A stretch of 46,561 nucleotides of DNA from Polyangiaceae bacterium (GCA_013361525.1 JABFXY010000095.1:1-46561), one strand, 5' to 3'. Positions 24,960-33,096 are shown, counted from the first letter of the stretch. Numbers and translations: made by a program. The notes: generated by a model not told the origin, from the sequence alone.

Positions 24960-25361
24960 ATGATGACCGACCCCATTGCCGACATGTTGACCCGCATCCG
25001 CAATGGCGCCCTCGCGCGCCACGACCGGATCGAGGTCCCTGCGAGCAACCTGAAGTTCGCCGTCGCGGAGATCCTCAAGAGCGAGGGTTACATCGCCGAC
25101 GTTCAGCGAAACGAAGAGAGCGAGCAGAACAAGAAGAAGATCACGATCGTGCTGAAGTACGGCCGCGATCGGCAGAGCGCGATCGACGGCATCCGCCGCG
25201 TCTCGCGCCCCGGCCGCCGCGTCTACGTCCGGCACGACCGCATCCCCCGCGTGTTCTCGGGCCTCGGGATCTCGATTCTGTCGACTTCGCGCGGTCTCGT
25301 GAGCGATCGCGAAGCCCGCCGGCTGAAGCTCGGCGGCGAGCTCCTGTGCGAGGTGTGGTGA
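24960..25361 (+). CDS. rpsH: ribosomal protein S8
   Basis: The 133-residue protein has two adjacent ATG codons (24960 and 24963), and either could start MTDPIADMLTRIRNG. The C-terminal signature ISILSTSRGLVSDREARRLKLGGELLCEVW is complete. S8 binds the central domain of 16S rRNA and in E. coli represses the spc operon. The TGA shares its last base with the rplF ATG (TGATG). Confidence 0.98.
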   Translation: MMTDPIADMLTRIRNGALARHDRIEVPASNLKFAVAEILKSEGYIADVQRNEESEQNKKKITIVLKYGRDRQSAIDGIRRVSRPGRRVYVRHDRIPRVFSGLGISILSTSRGLVSDREARRLKLGGELLCEVW

Positions 25362-25960
25362 TGAGCACGGCAGCCCCGACTGAGTCGAAGACCGCGAGCA
25401 AGACGTCCCGCGTCGGCAAGCGGCCCATCTCTCTTCCGAAGGGTGTCTCGGCCACGATCAAGGGCCAGAGCATCCAGGTGAAGGGCCCGAAGGGCGAGCT
25501 GTCGCGCGACTTCACGAACGACATCTCCGTGAAGCTCGACGGCACGACGCTCCACATCGCCTCCAGCGCTCCCGGCCGCGATGCGGCTCGCATGCAGGGC
25601 CTCTTCCGCGCGCTCATCGCCAGCATGGTGAAGGGCACCGCCGAGGGGTACACCCGTGAGCTCGAGCTGCGCGGGACCGGTTACCGTGTCGAGCAGAAGG
25701 GCACCACGCTGCACTTCGCGCTCGGCTTCTCGCACCCGGTCGTGTTCCCGCTGCCGAAGGGCATCTCCGCGGCGATCCCGGCCGAGTCGAAGGGCACGCA
25801 GCTCATCCTGACGGGCGCCGACAAGGGCCTCATCGGACAGACGGCTGCGACCATCCGCGGCTTCAGGCCGCCGGAGCCCTACGGTGGAAAGGGTGTCCGC
25901 TACAAGGGTGAAGCTGTCCGCGAGAAGGCGGGCAAGGCCGGAAAGGGCGGAAAGAAGTAG
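25361..25960 (+). CDS. rplF: ribosomal protein L6
   Basis: The 199-residue protein consists of two related domains (SRVGKRPISLPKGV near 20-33; RGTGYRVEQKG and GFSHPVVFPLPKGI in the middle; the C-terminal KPPEPYGGKGVRY-like FRPPEPYGGKGVRYKGE). A short Ser/Thr/Ala-rich tail of about 18 residues precedes the usual start, and a Lys/Gly-rich end follows. It contacts the sarcin-ricin loop region. Start chosen: the ATG at 25361, overlapping the rpsH stop. Confidence 0.97.
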   Translation: MSTAAPTESKTASKTSRVGKRPISLPKGVSATIKGQSIQVKGPKGELSRDFTNDISVKLDGTTLHIASSAPGRDAARMQGLFRALIASMVKGTAEGYTRELELRGTGYRVEQKGTTLHFALGFSHPVVFPLPKGISAAIPAESKGTQLILTGADKGLIGQTAATIRGFRPPEPYGGKGVRYKGEAVREKAGKAGKGGKK

Positions 25961-25962
25961 CC

Positions 25963-26322
25963 ATGGCAATGCAGATCGTCGGCAGGGAGCGCCGCAAGCT
26001 CCGCATCCGCAAGAGGCTCAGCGGCTCGACCGAGCGTCCCCGCATGAGCGTCTTCCGCACGGCCAAGCACATCTACGCCCAGGTCATCGACGACGTGACC
26101 GGCAAGACCGTCGCGCACGCTTCGACGCTGTCCAAAGACCTCCGCGGCACGCTGAGCGACGACAACAAGTCGGACGCCGCCAAGAAGGTCGGCGCGCTCA
26201 TCGCGAAGATCTGCAAGTCGAAGGGTATCGACAAGGTGGTCTTCGATCGCAACGGCTACCTCTACCACGGGCGCGTCAGCGCCCTCGCGCAAGCCGCTCG
26301 CGAAGCGGGCCTTGAGTTCTGA
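25963..26322 (+). CDS. rplR: ribosomal protein L18
   Basis: The 119-residue protein of normal length has RRKLRIRKRLSGSTERPRMSVFRT and the end VVFDRNGYLYHGRVSALAQAAREAGLEF. It binds 5S rRNA together with L5 in the central protuberance. It starts three bases after the rplF stop. Confidence 0.98.
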   Translation: MAMQIVGRERRKLRIRKRLSGSTERPRMSVFRTAKHIYAQVIDDVTGKTVAHASTLSKDLRGTLSDDNKSDAAKKVGALIAKICKSKGIDKVVFDRNGYLYHGRVSALAQAAREAGLEF

Positions 26323-26337
26323 CGGGAGTCCCAGGTC

Positions 26338-26955
26338 ATGGCGTTCGATCAGATCGACGAAGAAAAGCTCAAGGAGCGAGTCATCCACATCAACCGCGTC
26401 GCGAAGGTCGTCAAAGGCGGCCGTCGCTTCAGCTTCTCCGCGCTCGTCGTCGTCGGCGACGAGTCGGGGCACGTGGGTGTCGGTCTCGGCAAGGCCAACG
26501 AGGTCCCCGAGGCGATTCGCAAGGGCAACGACCAGGCTCGCAAGAACCTGTTCCGCATCCCGCTCGACGGCAGCACCATCCCGCACGACGCCTTCGGGCA
26601 CGTCGGCGCAGGCCGCGTGCTCCTCAAGCCCGCGAGCCCCGGCACCGGCGTCATCGCCGGCGGCGCGGTTCGCGCGGTCGTCGAGTCGGCGGGCATCCAC
26701 GACGTCCTGTCGAAGTCCCTCGGCACGAGCAACAAGCACAACATCGTCCACGCGACGATCGCGGCATTGAAGGGCCTTCGCAGCCCGGAGCAGTTCGCGA
26801 GCAAGCGTTCGCTCCAGGTCGACTCGCTCGGCTACGTGTCGCGTCAGGCCGGTGCGGTCACCCGCCGTCGGTCGTCGATTGCGCCGGCTGCACCGGGGGC
26901 TCCCGCGGCGCCCGCCGCCGCCGACGCGAAGAAGCCGGAAGGAAGCAGCACATGA
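26338..26955 (+). CDS. rpsE: ribosomal protein S5 with a C-terminal tail
   Basis: The 205-residue protein has the double-stranded-RNA-binding-like N-terminal domain (LKERVIHINRVAKVVKGGRRFSFSALVVVGD) and the S5 C-terminal domain (GHVGAGRVLLKPASPGTGVIAGGAVRAVVESAGIHDVLSKSLG). About 35 extra residues at the end are Ala/Pro/Ser-rich. It contributes to decoding accuracy with S4. It overlaps rpmD by four bases (ATGA). Confidence 0.97.
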   Translation: MAFDQIDEEKLKERVIHINRVAKVVKGGRRFSFSALVVVGDESGHVGVGLGKANEVPEAIRKGNDQARKNLFRIPLDGSTIPHDAFGHVGAGRVLLKPASPGTGVIAGGAVRAVVESAGIHDVLSKSLGTSNKHNIVHATIAALKGLRSPEQFASKRSLQVDSLGYVSRQAGAVTRRRSSIAPAAPGAPAAPAAADAKKPEGSST

Positions 26956-27149
26956 GCGCGAAGCCTTTCCTCAAGGTGCGCCAGACGGTGAGCACGATCG
27001 GCCGAAGCTTCGAGCAGGAGAAGGTCGTGCGCGGGCTGGGCCTCCGTGGCCCCGGCTCCGAGGTCGTGGTGGCGAACACCCCCTCGTTCCGCGGCATGGT
27101 GAAGAAGGTCATGCACCTTCTTCAGGTCGAAGAAACGGATAAGAAGTAG
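26952..27149 (+). CDS. rpmD: ribosomal protein L30
   Basis: The 65-residue protein has the L30 fold: beta-strand FLKVRQTVSTIG, then helix and strand, with VVVANTPSFRGMVKKVMHLLQVEE. It binds 23S rRNA domain II near 5S rRNA. Translation is coupled to rpsE. The presence of rpmD is not universal in bacteria, but its position here is standard. Confidence 0.95.
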   Translation: MSAKPFLKVRQTVSTIGRSFEQEKVVRGLGLRGPGSEVVVANTPSFRGMVKKVMHLLQVEETDKK

Positions 27150-27156
27150 GCGAGCC

Positions 27157-27675
27157 ATGGATATCCTCTCGAAGCTTCAAGCCCCCGAAGGCGCGAACCG
27201 CAAGAGCAAGCGCGTCGGCCGTGGTCCCGGCTCGGGCAACGGCAAGACCTCCGGTCGCGGCCAAAAGGGCCAGAAGGCCCGCTCGAAGGGCAATATCAAC
27301 AAGAAGCACTTCCAAGGTGGTCAGACGCCCATCCAGCGTCGCCTCCCGAAGCGCGGCTTCCGCAACCCGCTCGCGACCCCGGTCATTGCCGTCAACATCG
27401 GCGATCTCGAGGACGTGTTCGAGTCGGGCGCGAAGGTGGATCTCGCGGCGCTCCACGGCGCGCGCCTCGTGCAGGGCAAGCTCTCGGACTTCGAGAAGGC
27501 ACGCTCGCACGTCAAGGTGCTCGGCGACGGTGAGCTCACGAAGAAGCTCACGGTCTCGGCCCATCGTTTTTCGAAGTCGGCCCTGGAAAAAATCCAGAAG
27601 GCTGGTGGTTCGGTGATCGAGCTTCCCCGAAACCCCCAGTCGTCCCAGAGCGAAAAGGCGAGCGCAACCGCCTGA
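27157..27675 (+). CDS. rplO: ribosomal protein L15
   Basis: The 172-residue protein has the Gly/Arg/Lys-rich N-terminal arm (KRVGRGPGSGNGKTSGRGQKGQKAR) and globular C-terminal domain (LTVSAHRFSKSALEKIQKAGGSV). It is longer than the E. coli protein by about 28 residues, partly a Ser/Gln-rich tail. It is a late 50S assembly protein. secY follows after 35 bases. Confidence 0.97.
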   Translation: MDILSKLQAPEGANRKSKRVGRGPGSGNGKTSGRGQKGQKARSKGNINKKHFQGGQTPIQRRLPKRGFRNPLATPVIAVNIGDLEDVFESGAKVDLAALHGARLVQGKLSDFEKARSHVKVLGDGELTKKLTVSAHRFSKSALEKIQKAGGSVIELPRNPQSSQSEKASATA

Positions 27676-27710
27676 CCGCGCTATAGGACGCGCTCCAAGA
27701 GCCCAACGCT

Positions 27711-29051
27711 ATGGCCTCCCTCGCGGGCATCAGCAATTTCTACAAGCTGCCGGACCTCCGGCGCCGGGTGTTTTTCACGCTCGGCATGCTCGCCGTGTAT
27801 CGCATCGGCGTCTTCGTCACCGCGCCGGGTGTCGATCGCAACCAGATGAAGCAGTACGTCGCCGGCCAGTCCGGCGGCTTGCTCGGCTTCTTCAATCTGT
27901 TCTCCGGCGGCGCGCTGTCGAACCTTTCGATCTTCGCGCTCGGCATCATGCCGTACATCTCCGCCTCCATCATCTTGCAGCTGATGGGCATGGTGTACGC
28001 GCCTCTTTCCGAGCTCCGGAAAGAGGGTGAGGCGGGTCGACGCAAAATCGACCAGTACACCCGCTACGGCACGGTCGCGATCTCGTTGTTCCAGTCGTTC
28101 GGCATCGCGAAGATGCTCGAGAACATCTCGGGACAAGAGGGCGGCGCCGGTGTCGTGACGAACCCGGGCTGGGCCTTCCGGCTGATGACGGTCGTCACGC
28201 TGACCACGGGGACCGCGTTCCTCATGTGGATCGGTGAGCAGATCACCGAGCGCGGCGTCTCGAACGGCACGAGCCTGCTGATCTTCGCGAGCATCATCAC
28301 CGCGATCCCGACGAGCGTCGGCACGTACATCCAATCGAACTCGGGCAACATGCAGCCCCTGCCGATTGCGCTATTCCTCGGCAGCGTCGTCGTGATGATT
28401 GCCGCCGTCGTCTTCTTCGAGAACGGCCGGCGCCAGATCCCGATCGTCTACTCGCGTAGACAAGTGGGAAGACGAATCTACGGCGCGCAGAACACGCACT
28501 TGCCGCTGAAGGTGAACGTGTCGGGCACCATCCCGCCGATCTTCGCCTCGTCGCTCCTGCAGTTCCCCGCGACCCTCGAGAGCTTCAACATCCCCGGCTT
28601 GACCCACCTCACGGGTGTCATCGCGCGCGGCGGCTGGCTCTTCAACACGCTCTACGCCTCGCTGATCGTCTTCTTCTGCTTCTTCTATACGAACATCACC
28701 TTCCAGGCGGTCGACGTCGCGGAGAATCTGAAGAAGCAGCAAGCGAACATCCCCGGTATCCGCCCGGGCAAGCAGACGGCCGACTACATCTACGGCGTCG
28801 TCCAGCGCATCACCGTGGGTGGTGCCGCGTACGTCGCGACCATCTGCGTCGCGACCGATCTCATCGCCGCGCTGCTGTTGAACCAGCAGATGACCTACTG
28901 GGGCACGTCGCTGATGATCGTCTGCGGCGTCGCGCTCGACACGGCGAACCAGATCGAAGCGCACCTCATCACGCGCAACTACGAAGGGATCACCAGCGCC
29001 GGCGGCGGTCGTATCCGCGCGCGGCGATTCACCGAGGGGGTCGAGTCGTGA
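27711..29051 (+). CDS. secY: protein translocase subunit SecY
   Basis: The 446-residue protein has ten predicted membrane helices and forms the Sec channel with SecE and SecG. Typical segments are VYRIGVFVTAPGVD (TM1 region), a plug area with FNLFSGGALSNLSIFALGIMPYISASIILQLM, and the cytoplasmic loop YSRRQVGRRIYGAQNTHLPLKVN. The terminal region GITSAGGGRIRARRF is unusual in being very basic. It is the spc operon member placed before adk, whose GTG overlaps the secY TGA by four bases (GTGA). Confidence 0.98.
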   Translation: MASLAGISNFYKLPDLRRRVFFTLGMLAVYRIGVFVTAPGVDRNQMKQYVAGQSGGLLGFFNLFSGGALSNLSIFALGIMPYISASIILQLMGMVYAPLSELRKEGEAGRRKIDQYTRYGTVAISLFQSFGIAKMLENISGQEGGAGVVTNPGWAFRLMTVVTLTTGTAFLMWIGEQITERGVSNGTSLLIFASIITAIPTSVGTYIQSNSGNMQPLPIALFLGSVVVMIAAVVFFENGRRQIPIVYSRRQVGRRIYGAQNTHLPLKVNVSGTIPPIFASSLLQFPATLESFNIPGLTHLTGVIARGGWLFNTLYASLIVFFCFFYTNITFQAVDVAENLKKQQANIPGIRPGKQTADYIYGVVQRITVGGAAYVATICVATDLIAALLLNQQMTYWGTSLMIVCGVALDTANQIEAHLITRNYEGITSAGGGRIRARRFTEGVES

Positions 29052-29671
29052 CGCACATCGTGATCCTCGTGGGCCCGCCCGGCAGCGGTAAGGGCACCCA
29101 GGCCGAGTTCATCTGCAAGAAGTTCGGCATCCCGCAGATCTCGACGGGCGACATGCTCCGCGCCGCGAAGCGCGCCGGAACGCTCGACCCGAAGTATCTC
29201 GCGATCATGGACTCGGGAAAGCTCGTCCCCGACGAGGCGATCATCGAGCTCATCGACGGCCGGCTGAAGGAAGACGACACGAAGGACGGCTTCCTGCTCG
29301 ACGGTTTCCCGCGCACCGTTCCCCAAGCCGAGGCGCTCGACGCGCTCCTGTCCAAGAAGGGCTTGAAGCTCGACGCCGTCGTTCAGCTCGACGTGCCGCG
29401 CGAGCTCCTGGAAGAGCGGCTCGTCAACCGGCGCACGGATCTCAATACCGGCAAGATTTACCACCTCCTCTACAACCCTCCGCCCGAGGGCGCGAAGCTC
29501 GAGCATCGCGCCGACGACATGCCGGACAAGGTTCGTACGAGGCAGTCCGCCTACGAGGCGCAAACGGCCGCGCTCCTTCCCTACTACGAGGCGAAGGCGC
29601 TCCTGCGGCGCGTCGACGGTGTCGGCAAGCCCGACGAGGTCACGGCCCGGCTCGAAGCTGCGCTGGCCTGA
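29048..29671 (+). CDS. adk: adenylate kinase
   Basis: The 207-residue enzyme converts ATP + AMP to two ADP. The P-loop is GPPGSGKGT (9-17). The AMP-binding segment ISTGDMLRAA and DGFPRTVPQAEALD are present. The long-form LID domain (about 125-160) contains no Cys, so it is zinc-free. It starts at GTG overlapping secY, an arrangement common in Gram-positives and delta-proteobacteria. infA follows after 19 bases. Confidence 0.97.
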   Translation: MTHIVILVGPPGSGKGTQAEFICKKFGIPQISTGDMLRAAKRAGTLDPKYLAIMDSGKLVPDEAIIELIDGRLKEDDTKDGFLLDGFPRTVPQAEALDALLSKKGLKLDAVVQLDVPRELLEERLVNRRTDLNTGKIYHLLYNPPPEGAKLEHRADDMPDKVRTRQSAYEAQTAALLPYYEAKALLRRVDGVGKPDEVTARLEAALA

Positions 29672-29690
29672 CCAAGCGAGAAGGATCTAC

Positions 29691-29945
29691 GTGAAGCGGA
29701 AAAACAGAGCCCCTACCGGACCGAAGGAGCCCAAAGGGGACAAACTCGAGTTCGACGGGGTCGTTCAAGAAGCCCTGCCGAACGCGATGTTTCGTGTGTC
29801 GGCCGACAACGGGCTCGACGTGCTCGCCACGATCAGCGGTCGGATGCGCCAGTACTACATCAAGATCCTGCCGGGCGACCGGGTGACGGTCGAGGTCTCG
29901 CCCTACGATCCGAGCCGCGGCCGAATCACCTACCGACACAAGTAG
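29691..29945 (+). CDS. infA: translation initiation factor IF-1
   Basis: The 84-residue OB-fold protein starts at GTG 29691 with AAGGA six bases upstream. The core is LEFDGVVQEALPNAMFRVSADNG, GRMRQYYIKILPGDRVTVEVSPYD and RGRITYRHK. An N-terminal Lys/Arg/Pro-rich stretch of about 14 residues is longer than usual. It binds the 30S A site during initiation. An upstream ATG at 29619 would overlap adk by 53 bases and has no site, so it is rejected. Confidence 0.95.
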   Translation: MKRKNRAPTGPKEPKGDKLEFDGVVQEALPNAMFRVSADNGLDVLATISGRMRQYYIKILPGDRVTVEVSPYDPSRGRITYRHK

Positions 29946-30007
29946 ACGAAACCCCAGGCGCTCCCTTCCGCGACCGGCCGGTCGACAAAAAGAAGGTGAG
30001 AGCGCAC

Positions 30008-30076
30008 ATGAACAGTTTTCTTTGGCCGCCGTTTGTGGCAAACCGCGCGGCCCGTTTCAGTAGAGGCAAGCCATGA
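30008..30076 (+). CDS. possible 22-residue leader peptide overlapping the rpmJ start
   Basis: An ATG at 30008 is preceded by AAGGTGAGAG (a good ribosome site). The frame runs 22 codons, starting Met-Asn-Ser-Phe-Leu-Trp-Pro-Pro, and its TGA overlaps the rpmJ ATG (ATGA). It encloses a hairpin (30024-30052) just before rpmJ. This is the layout of a translationally coupled leader. It could still be chance, as no homologue is known to me. Confidence 0.4.
   Translation: MNSFLWPPFVANRAARFSRGKP
30024..30052 (+). promoter_or_regulatory. hairpin inside the putative rpmJ leader
   Basis: GGCCGC (30024-30029) pairs with GCGGCC (30047-30052), and GTTTG (30031-30035) pairs with CAAAC (30039-30043), closing a TGG loop. 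It lies 20 bases before the rpmJ start and would be melted by ribosomes translating the leader. Confidence 0.45.
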
Positions 30077-30192
30077 AGGTCCGACCGAGCGTCAAGAAGA
30101 TCTGCGACACGTGCAAAGTGGTCCGCCGCAAGGGTGTCGTTCGCATCATCTGCAAGAAGAACCCGCGTCACAAGCAGCGGCAGGGCAACTGA
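30073..30192 (+). CDS. rpmJ: ribosomal protein L36
   Basis: This 39-residue zinc-ribbon protein is too short for many ORF callers. Ligands are Cys11, Cys14, Cys27 and His33, and it ends in HKQRQGN. It starts MKVRPSVKKICDTC. The AGAGG at 30062-30066 is its ribosome site. It stabilises domain contacts in 23S rRNA. It sits between infA and rpsM as in most bacteria. The 127 bases upstream also contain a 14-bp palindrome CGACCGGCCGGTCG (29971-29984). Confidence 0.95.
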   Translation: MKVRPSVKKICDTCKVVRRKGVVRIICKKNPRHKQRQGN

Positions 30193-30221
30193 TCCTTAGG
30201 GAACTGAGAGGTACTTGAGTC

Positions 30222-30605
30222 ATGGCACGTATTGCTGGCGTCGATCTTCCGCGTCGTAAGCACCTCGCGTTCGCGCTGCCGTATCTGTACGGCATCGGGT
30301 TCAAGACGGCGCGCGACATCTGCGACAAGACGGGCATCCCCCAAAACAAGCGGGTGGAGGAGCTTTCGGACGCAGAGGTGAAGGCGATCCGCGACATCTT
30401 GGACGCCGAGTTCAAGGTCGAGGGTGACCTGCGCCGCGAGGTGCAGATGAACATCAAGCGCCTCATGGATCTCGGGTGCTACCGCGGTCTGCGCCACCGC
30501 AAGGGCCTGCCGGTCAACGGTCAGCGCACGCACACGAACGCTCGTACCCGCAAGGGCCCGCGCAAGGGCATGATCGCCCGCCGCCCCACGCCCACCAAGA
30601 AGTGA
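30222..30605 (+). CDS. rpsM: ribosomal protein S13
   Basis: The 127-residue protein has MARIAGVDLPRRKHLAFALPYLYGIG, the helix-two-turn-helix and the end GLRHRKGLPVNGQRTHTNARTRKGPRKG. It bridges 30S head to 50S and contacts the P-site tRNA through its basic tail. It heads the alpha operon part of the cluster. Confidence 0.98.
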   Translation: MARIAGVDLPRRKHLAFALPYLYGIGFKTARDICDKTGIPQNKRVEELSDAEVKAIRDILDAEFKVEGDLRREVQMNIKRLMDLGCYRGLRHRKGLPVNGQRTHTNARTRKGPRKGMIARRPTPTKK

Positions 30606-30622
30606 CCGGTAGGAACTAAGCC

Positions 30623-31021
30623 ATGGCAACGCCGAAGACTGCGAAGACGAAGCAGAAGAAGAAGGTCAAGAAGAACGTCGCGGCCGGAATCGCGCACATT
30701 CAGTCGACCTTCAACAACACCGTCGTGACCATTACGGACATCAATGGCAACGCCATTGCGTGGTCGTCCGCCGGTGCGCGTGGTTTCAAGGGCTCGCGCA
30801 AGTCGACGCCGTTCGCTGCGCAACTCGCCGCCGAAGAGGCAGCGCGCAAGGCGCAAGAGCACGGCATGCGCTCGGTCGCCGTCTTCGTGAAGGGTCCCGG
30901 CGCCGGCCGCGAGAGCGCGCTTCGTGCGCTGCAGACCGCCGGCTTCAAGGTCACGCTCATCCGTGACGTCACGCCGATCCCCCACAACGGATGCCGGCCG
31001 CCGAAGCGCCGCCGCGTCTGA
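30623..31021 (+). CDS. rpsK: ribosomal protein S11
   Basis: The 132-residue protein has AHIQSTFNNTVVTITDINGNAI and the end VKGPGAGRESALRALQTAGFKVTLIRDVTPIPHNGCRPPKRRRV, both diagnostic. The N-terminal Lys-rich tail is about 20 residues. It forms the platform near the E-site mRNA. A 95-base gap to rpsD holds a hairpin. Confidence 0.98.
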   Translation: MATPKTAKTKQKKKVKKNVAAGIAHIQSTFNNTVVTITDINGNAIAWSSAGARGFKGSRKSTPFAAQLAAEEAARKAQEHGMRSVAVFVKGPGAGRESALRALQTAGFKVTLIRDVTPIPHNGCRPPKRRRV

Positions 31022-31063
31022 TCCCAGCAGTCTTCGCGCCCGTGCGCCGGGCTCTCGTTTCAT

Positions 31064-31081
31064 GTCGCGCTTAGGCGCGAC
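31064..31081 (+). promoter_or_regulatory. hairpin upstream of rpsD
   Basis: GTCGCGC-TTAG-GCGCGAC forms a perfect 7-bp stem in the 95-base rpsK-rpsD gap, 36 bases before the rpsD start, followed by a weak CTTTCGTT. It could be a processing or autoregulatory element for S4; this is tentative. Confidence 0.35.
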
Positions 31082-31116
31082 GCTTTCGTTACTCCGGTTT
31101 CGAGGAAAGATTCGTC

Positions 31117-31746
31117 ATGGCACGTTACGTCGGTCCCGTCTGCAAGCTGTGTCGCCGCGAGGGTATGAAGCTCTACCTGAAGGGCGAGCGCTGCTATTCC
31201 GAGAAGTGCTCGGTCACGCGGCGTCCTTATCCGCCGGGACAGCACGGGCAGGGACGCGTGAAGCTCAGCGAGTACGCCGTCCGCCTGCGCGAGAAGCAAA
31301 AGATGCGGCGCATCTACGGCGTCCTCGAGCGCCAGTTCCGCATCTACTACCACGACGCGAACCGCTCCAAGGGACGCACGGGTGAAGAGATGCTCGCGAT
31401 CCTCGAGCGCCGTCTCGACAACGCGATCTACCGCGGTGGCTTCGCCGCTTCGCGCGCCGAAGCCCGCCAGGTGGTCCGCCACGGCCACGTGAAGATCAAC
31501 GGCAAGCGCGTCGACATCCCGAGCTACCAGGTTCGCAGCGGCGAGAAGATCGAGCTGACGGACAACGCTCGCAAGTTCGGCAAGGTCGGCGCGGCGATCG
31601 CCGGCGCCGAGAAGCGCAACCAGGCCTCGTGGTTCGAGGTCGACCGCGCGAACTTCACGATGACGATCAAGGGCGCGCCTCCGCGCGAGGACCTCAACGA
31701 GCCCGAGGTCCGCGAGCAGCTCGTCGTCGAGTACTACTCTCGCTAG
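31117..31746 (+). CDS. rpsD: ribosomal protein S4, zinc-binding form
   Basis: The 209-residue protein has an N-terminal zinc site with Cys9, Cys12, Cys26 and Cys31. The S4 RNA-binding domain is at about 98-160 (RRLDNAIYRGGFAASRAEARQVVRHGHVKINGKRVDIPSYQV). It nucleates 30S assembly and in E. coli represses the alpha operon. It is followed by a 247-base structured gap before rpoA. Confidence 0.98.
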   Translation: MARYVGPVCKLCRREGMKLYLKGERCYSEKCSVTRRPYPPGQHGQGRVKLSEYAVRLREKQKMRRIYGVLERQFRIYYHDANRSKGRTGEEMLAILERRLDNAIYRGGFAASRAEARQVVRHGHVKINGKRVDIPSYQVRSGEKIELTDNARKFGKVGAAIAGAEKRNQASWFEVDRANFTMTIKGAPPREDLNEPEVREQLVVEYYSR

Positions 31747-31868
31747 TTTGCCGGTTCTTTTCGTCGATACCTTCGCGATCTCGGCGGCGAGCGTGCTCGC
31801 GTACGAAAGTACGCTCCGCGCGACTCGCCACCGACCTCACTCGGTCTCGACGAAAATCATCTGGCAAA
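31747..31868 (+). ncRNA. long near-continuous hairpin between rpsD and rpoA
   Basis: In order from the base: TTTGCC (31747-31752) pairs with GGCAAA (31863-31868). TTTTCGTCGA (31758-31767) pairs with TCGACGAAAA (31847-31856). ACC pairs with GGT after one mismatch. CGGcGGCGAG (31782-31791) pairs with CTCGCCaCCG (31824-31833). CGTGC pairs with GCGCG (one G-U). GCGTAC (31799-31804) pairs with GTACGC (31809-31814) across a GAAA tetraloop. The pairing spans 122 bases, well beyond ordinary intergenic sequence. It lies directly after the rpsD stop and 125 bases before rpoA, with no ORF inside. The candidate roles are an autoregulatory leader of rpoA-rplQ, an RNase III site or a small RNA. Confidence 0.55.
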
Positions 31869-31993
31869 CGGAGCTCCCACCGAGCCCCTCACGAACAGCC
31901 TTCAGCAAACACGGGTGACGGCGGTGTCGACGAGCCGAGTGCGGCTCCTGACACGGGACCTAGCCCGAATCCTGTAACCCCAAGGAGACGAGC

Positions 31994-33028
31994 ATGAGCC
32001 AAGCCAACATGACGATGATTTCCCGCAACTGGCGCGACCTGATCCGCCCGAAGAGCATCTCGCTCGATCCCGAAGGGGCGAACGAGTTCTACGGCAAGTT
32101 CATCGCCGAGCCGCTCGAGCGCGGGTTCGGGACCACGATCGGCAACTCGCTCCGCCGCGTGCTGCTCTCGTCGCTTCAGGGCGCTGCCATCACGGCCGTC
32201 CGCATCGAGGGCGCGCTCCACGAGTTCACGACCGTTCCCGACGTGGTCGAGGACGTCGCCGACATGATCCTCAACCTCAAGGAGGTCGTGTTCAAGGCGG
32301 CGCAGGCGAAGACGTACACCGTTCGCATCGACAAGGAAGGCCCCGGGCCGGTCTACGCGAAGGACATTCAGCTCGTCGAAGGCCTCGAGGTGCTGAACCC
32401 CGACCACCTCATCGCGGTCCTCGACAAGAAGGGCCCGCTCGTCGCGGAGCTCACGGTCACCGTGGGTCGCGGCTGGTCGCCTGCCGAGCGCAACAAGACG
32501 CCGACCATGCCGATCGGCACCATCCCGATCGACGCGCTCTTCTCCCCGATCCGCAAGGTGAACTTCACCGTGCAGAACGCCCGCGTCGGCCAGGTCACGG
32601 ACTACGACAAGCTCACGCTCGAGGTCTGGACGAACGGCGCGGTCCGCCCGTCGGACGCCGTCGCGTTCGCCGCCAAGATCCTGAAGGAGCAGCTCTCCAT
32701 CTGGATCAACTTCGAGGAGACCGAGGAGACGAGCTACCAGCCGTCGGGCTCCGAGGACGAGCCGCTCAACGAGAACCTCTTCCGCTCGGTCGAAGAGCTC
32801 GAGCTCAGCGTTCGCTCCGCGAACTGCCTCCAGAACGCGAACATTACGCTCATCGGCGAGCTGGTTCAGCGCTCGGAGCAGGACATGCTGAAGACGAAGA
32901 ACTTCGGTCGCAAGTCGCTCAAGGAGATCAAAGAGATCCTCTCGAGCATGGGCCTCGGGCTCGGCATGAAGATCGACAACTGGCCGCAGCTTCTCGAGCG
33001 CTGGAAGGCGCAGCAGGCGCAGGCCTGA
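31994..33028 (+). CDS. rpoA: RNA polymerase alpha subunit
   Basis: The 344-residue protein has AAGGAG before the ATG. The N-terminal domain (about 20-240) holds RGFGTTIGNSLRRVLLSSLQGAAI, the dimerisation motif. The C-terminal domain (about 265-330) has the DNA/activator-binding LELSVRSANCLQNANITLIGELVQRSEQDMLKTKNFGRKSLKEI. The linker contains an acidic SGSEDEPLNE stretch. It is in canonical order before rplQ. Its long structured leader suggests control separate from rpsD. Confidence 0.98.
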   Translation: MSQANMTMISRNWRDLIRPKSISLDPEGANEFYGKFIAEPLERGFGTTIGNSLRRVLLSSLQGAAITAVRIEGALHEFTTVPDVVEDVADMILNLKEVVFKAAQAKTYTVRIDKEGPGPVYAKDIQLVEGLEVLNPDHLIAVLDKKGPLVAELTVTVGRGWSPAERNKTPTMPIGTIPIDALFSPIRKVNFTVQNARVGQVTDYDKLTLEVWTNGAVRPSDAVAFAAKILKEQLSIWINFEETEETSYQPSGSEDEPLNENLFRSVEELELSVRSANCLQNANITLIGELVQRSEQDMLKTKNFGRKSLKEIKEILSSMGLGLGMKIDNWPQLLERWKAQQAQA

Positions 33029-33096
33029 AGTCCTGCGCCGCCGGCGCAGAAATCACGTTCGCTTCCCGTTCTCTCTCTCACTGATAGGTCCGTCTC

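Noticed and set aside
29971..29984. 14-bp palindrome CGACCGGCCGGTCG between infA and rpmJ
   Set aside because: Palindromes of C and G alone are common at this GC content, and no repeat or operator context is evident, so I only mention it under rpmJ.
33033..33049. Hairpin between rpoA and rplQ as a terminator
   Set aside because: There is no T-run after the stem, and rplQ must be expressed downstream, so it may be only a processing site.
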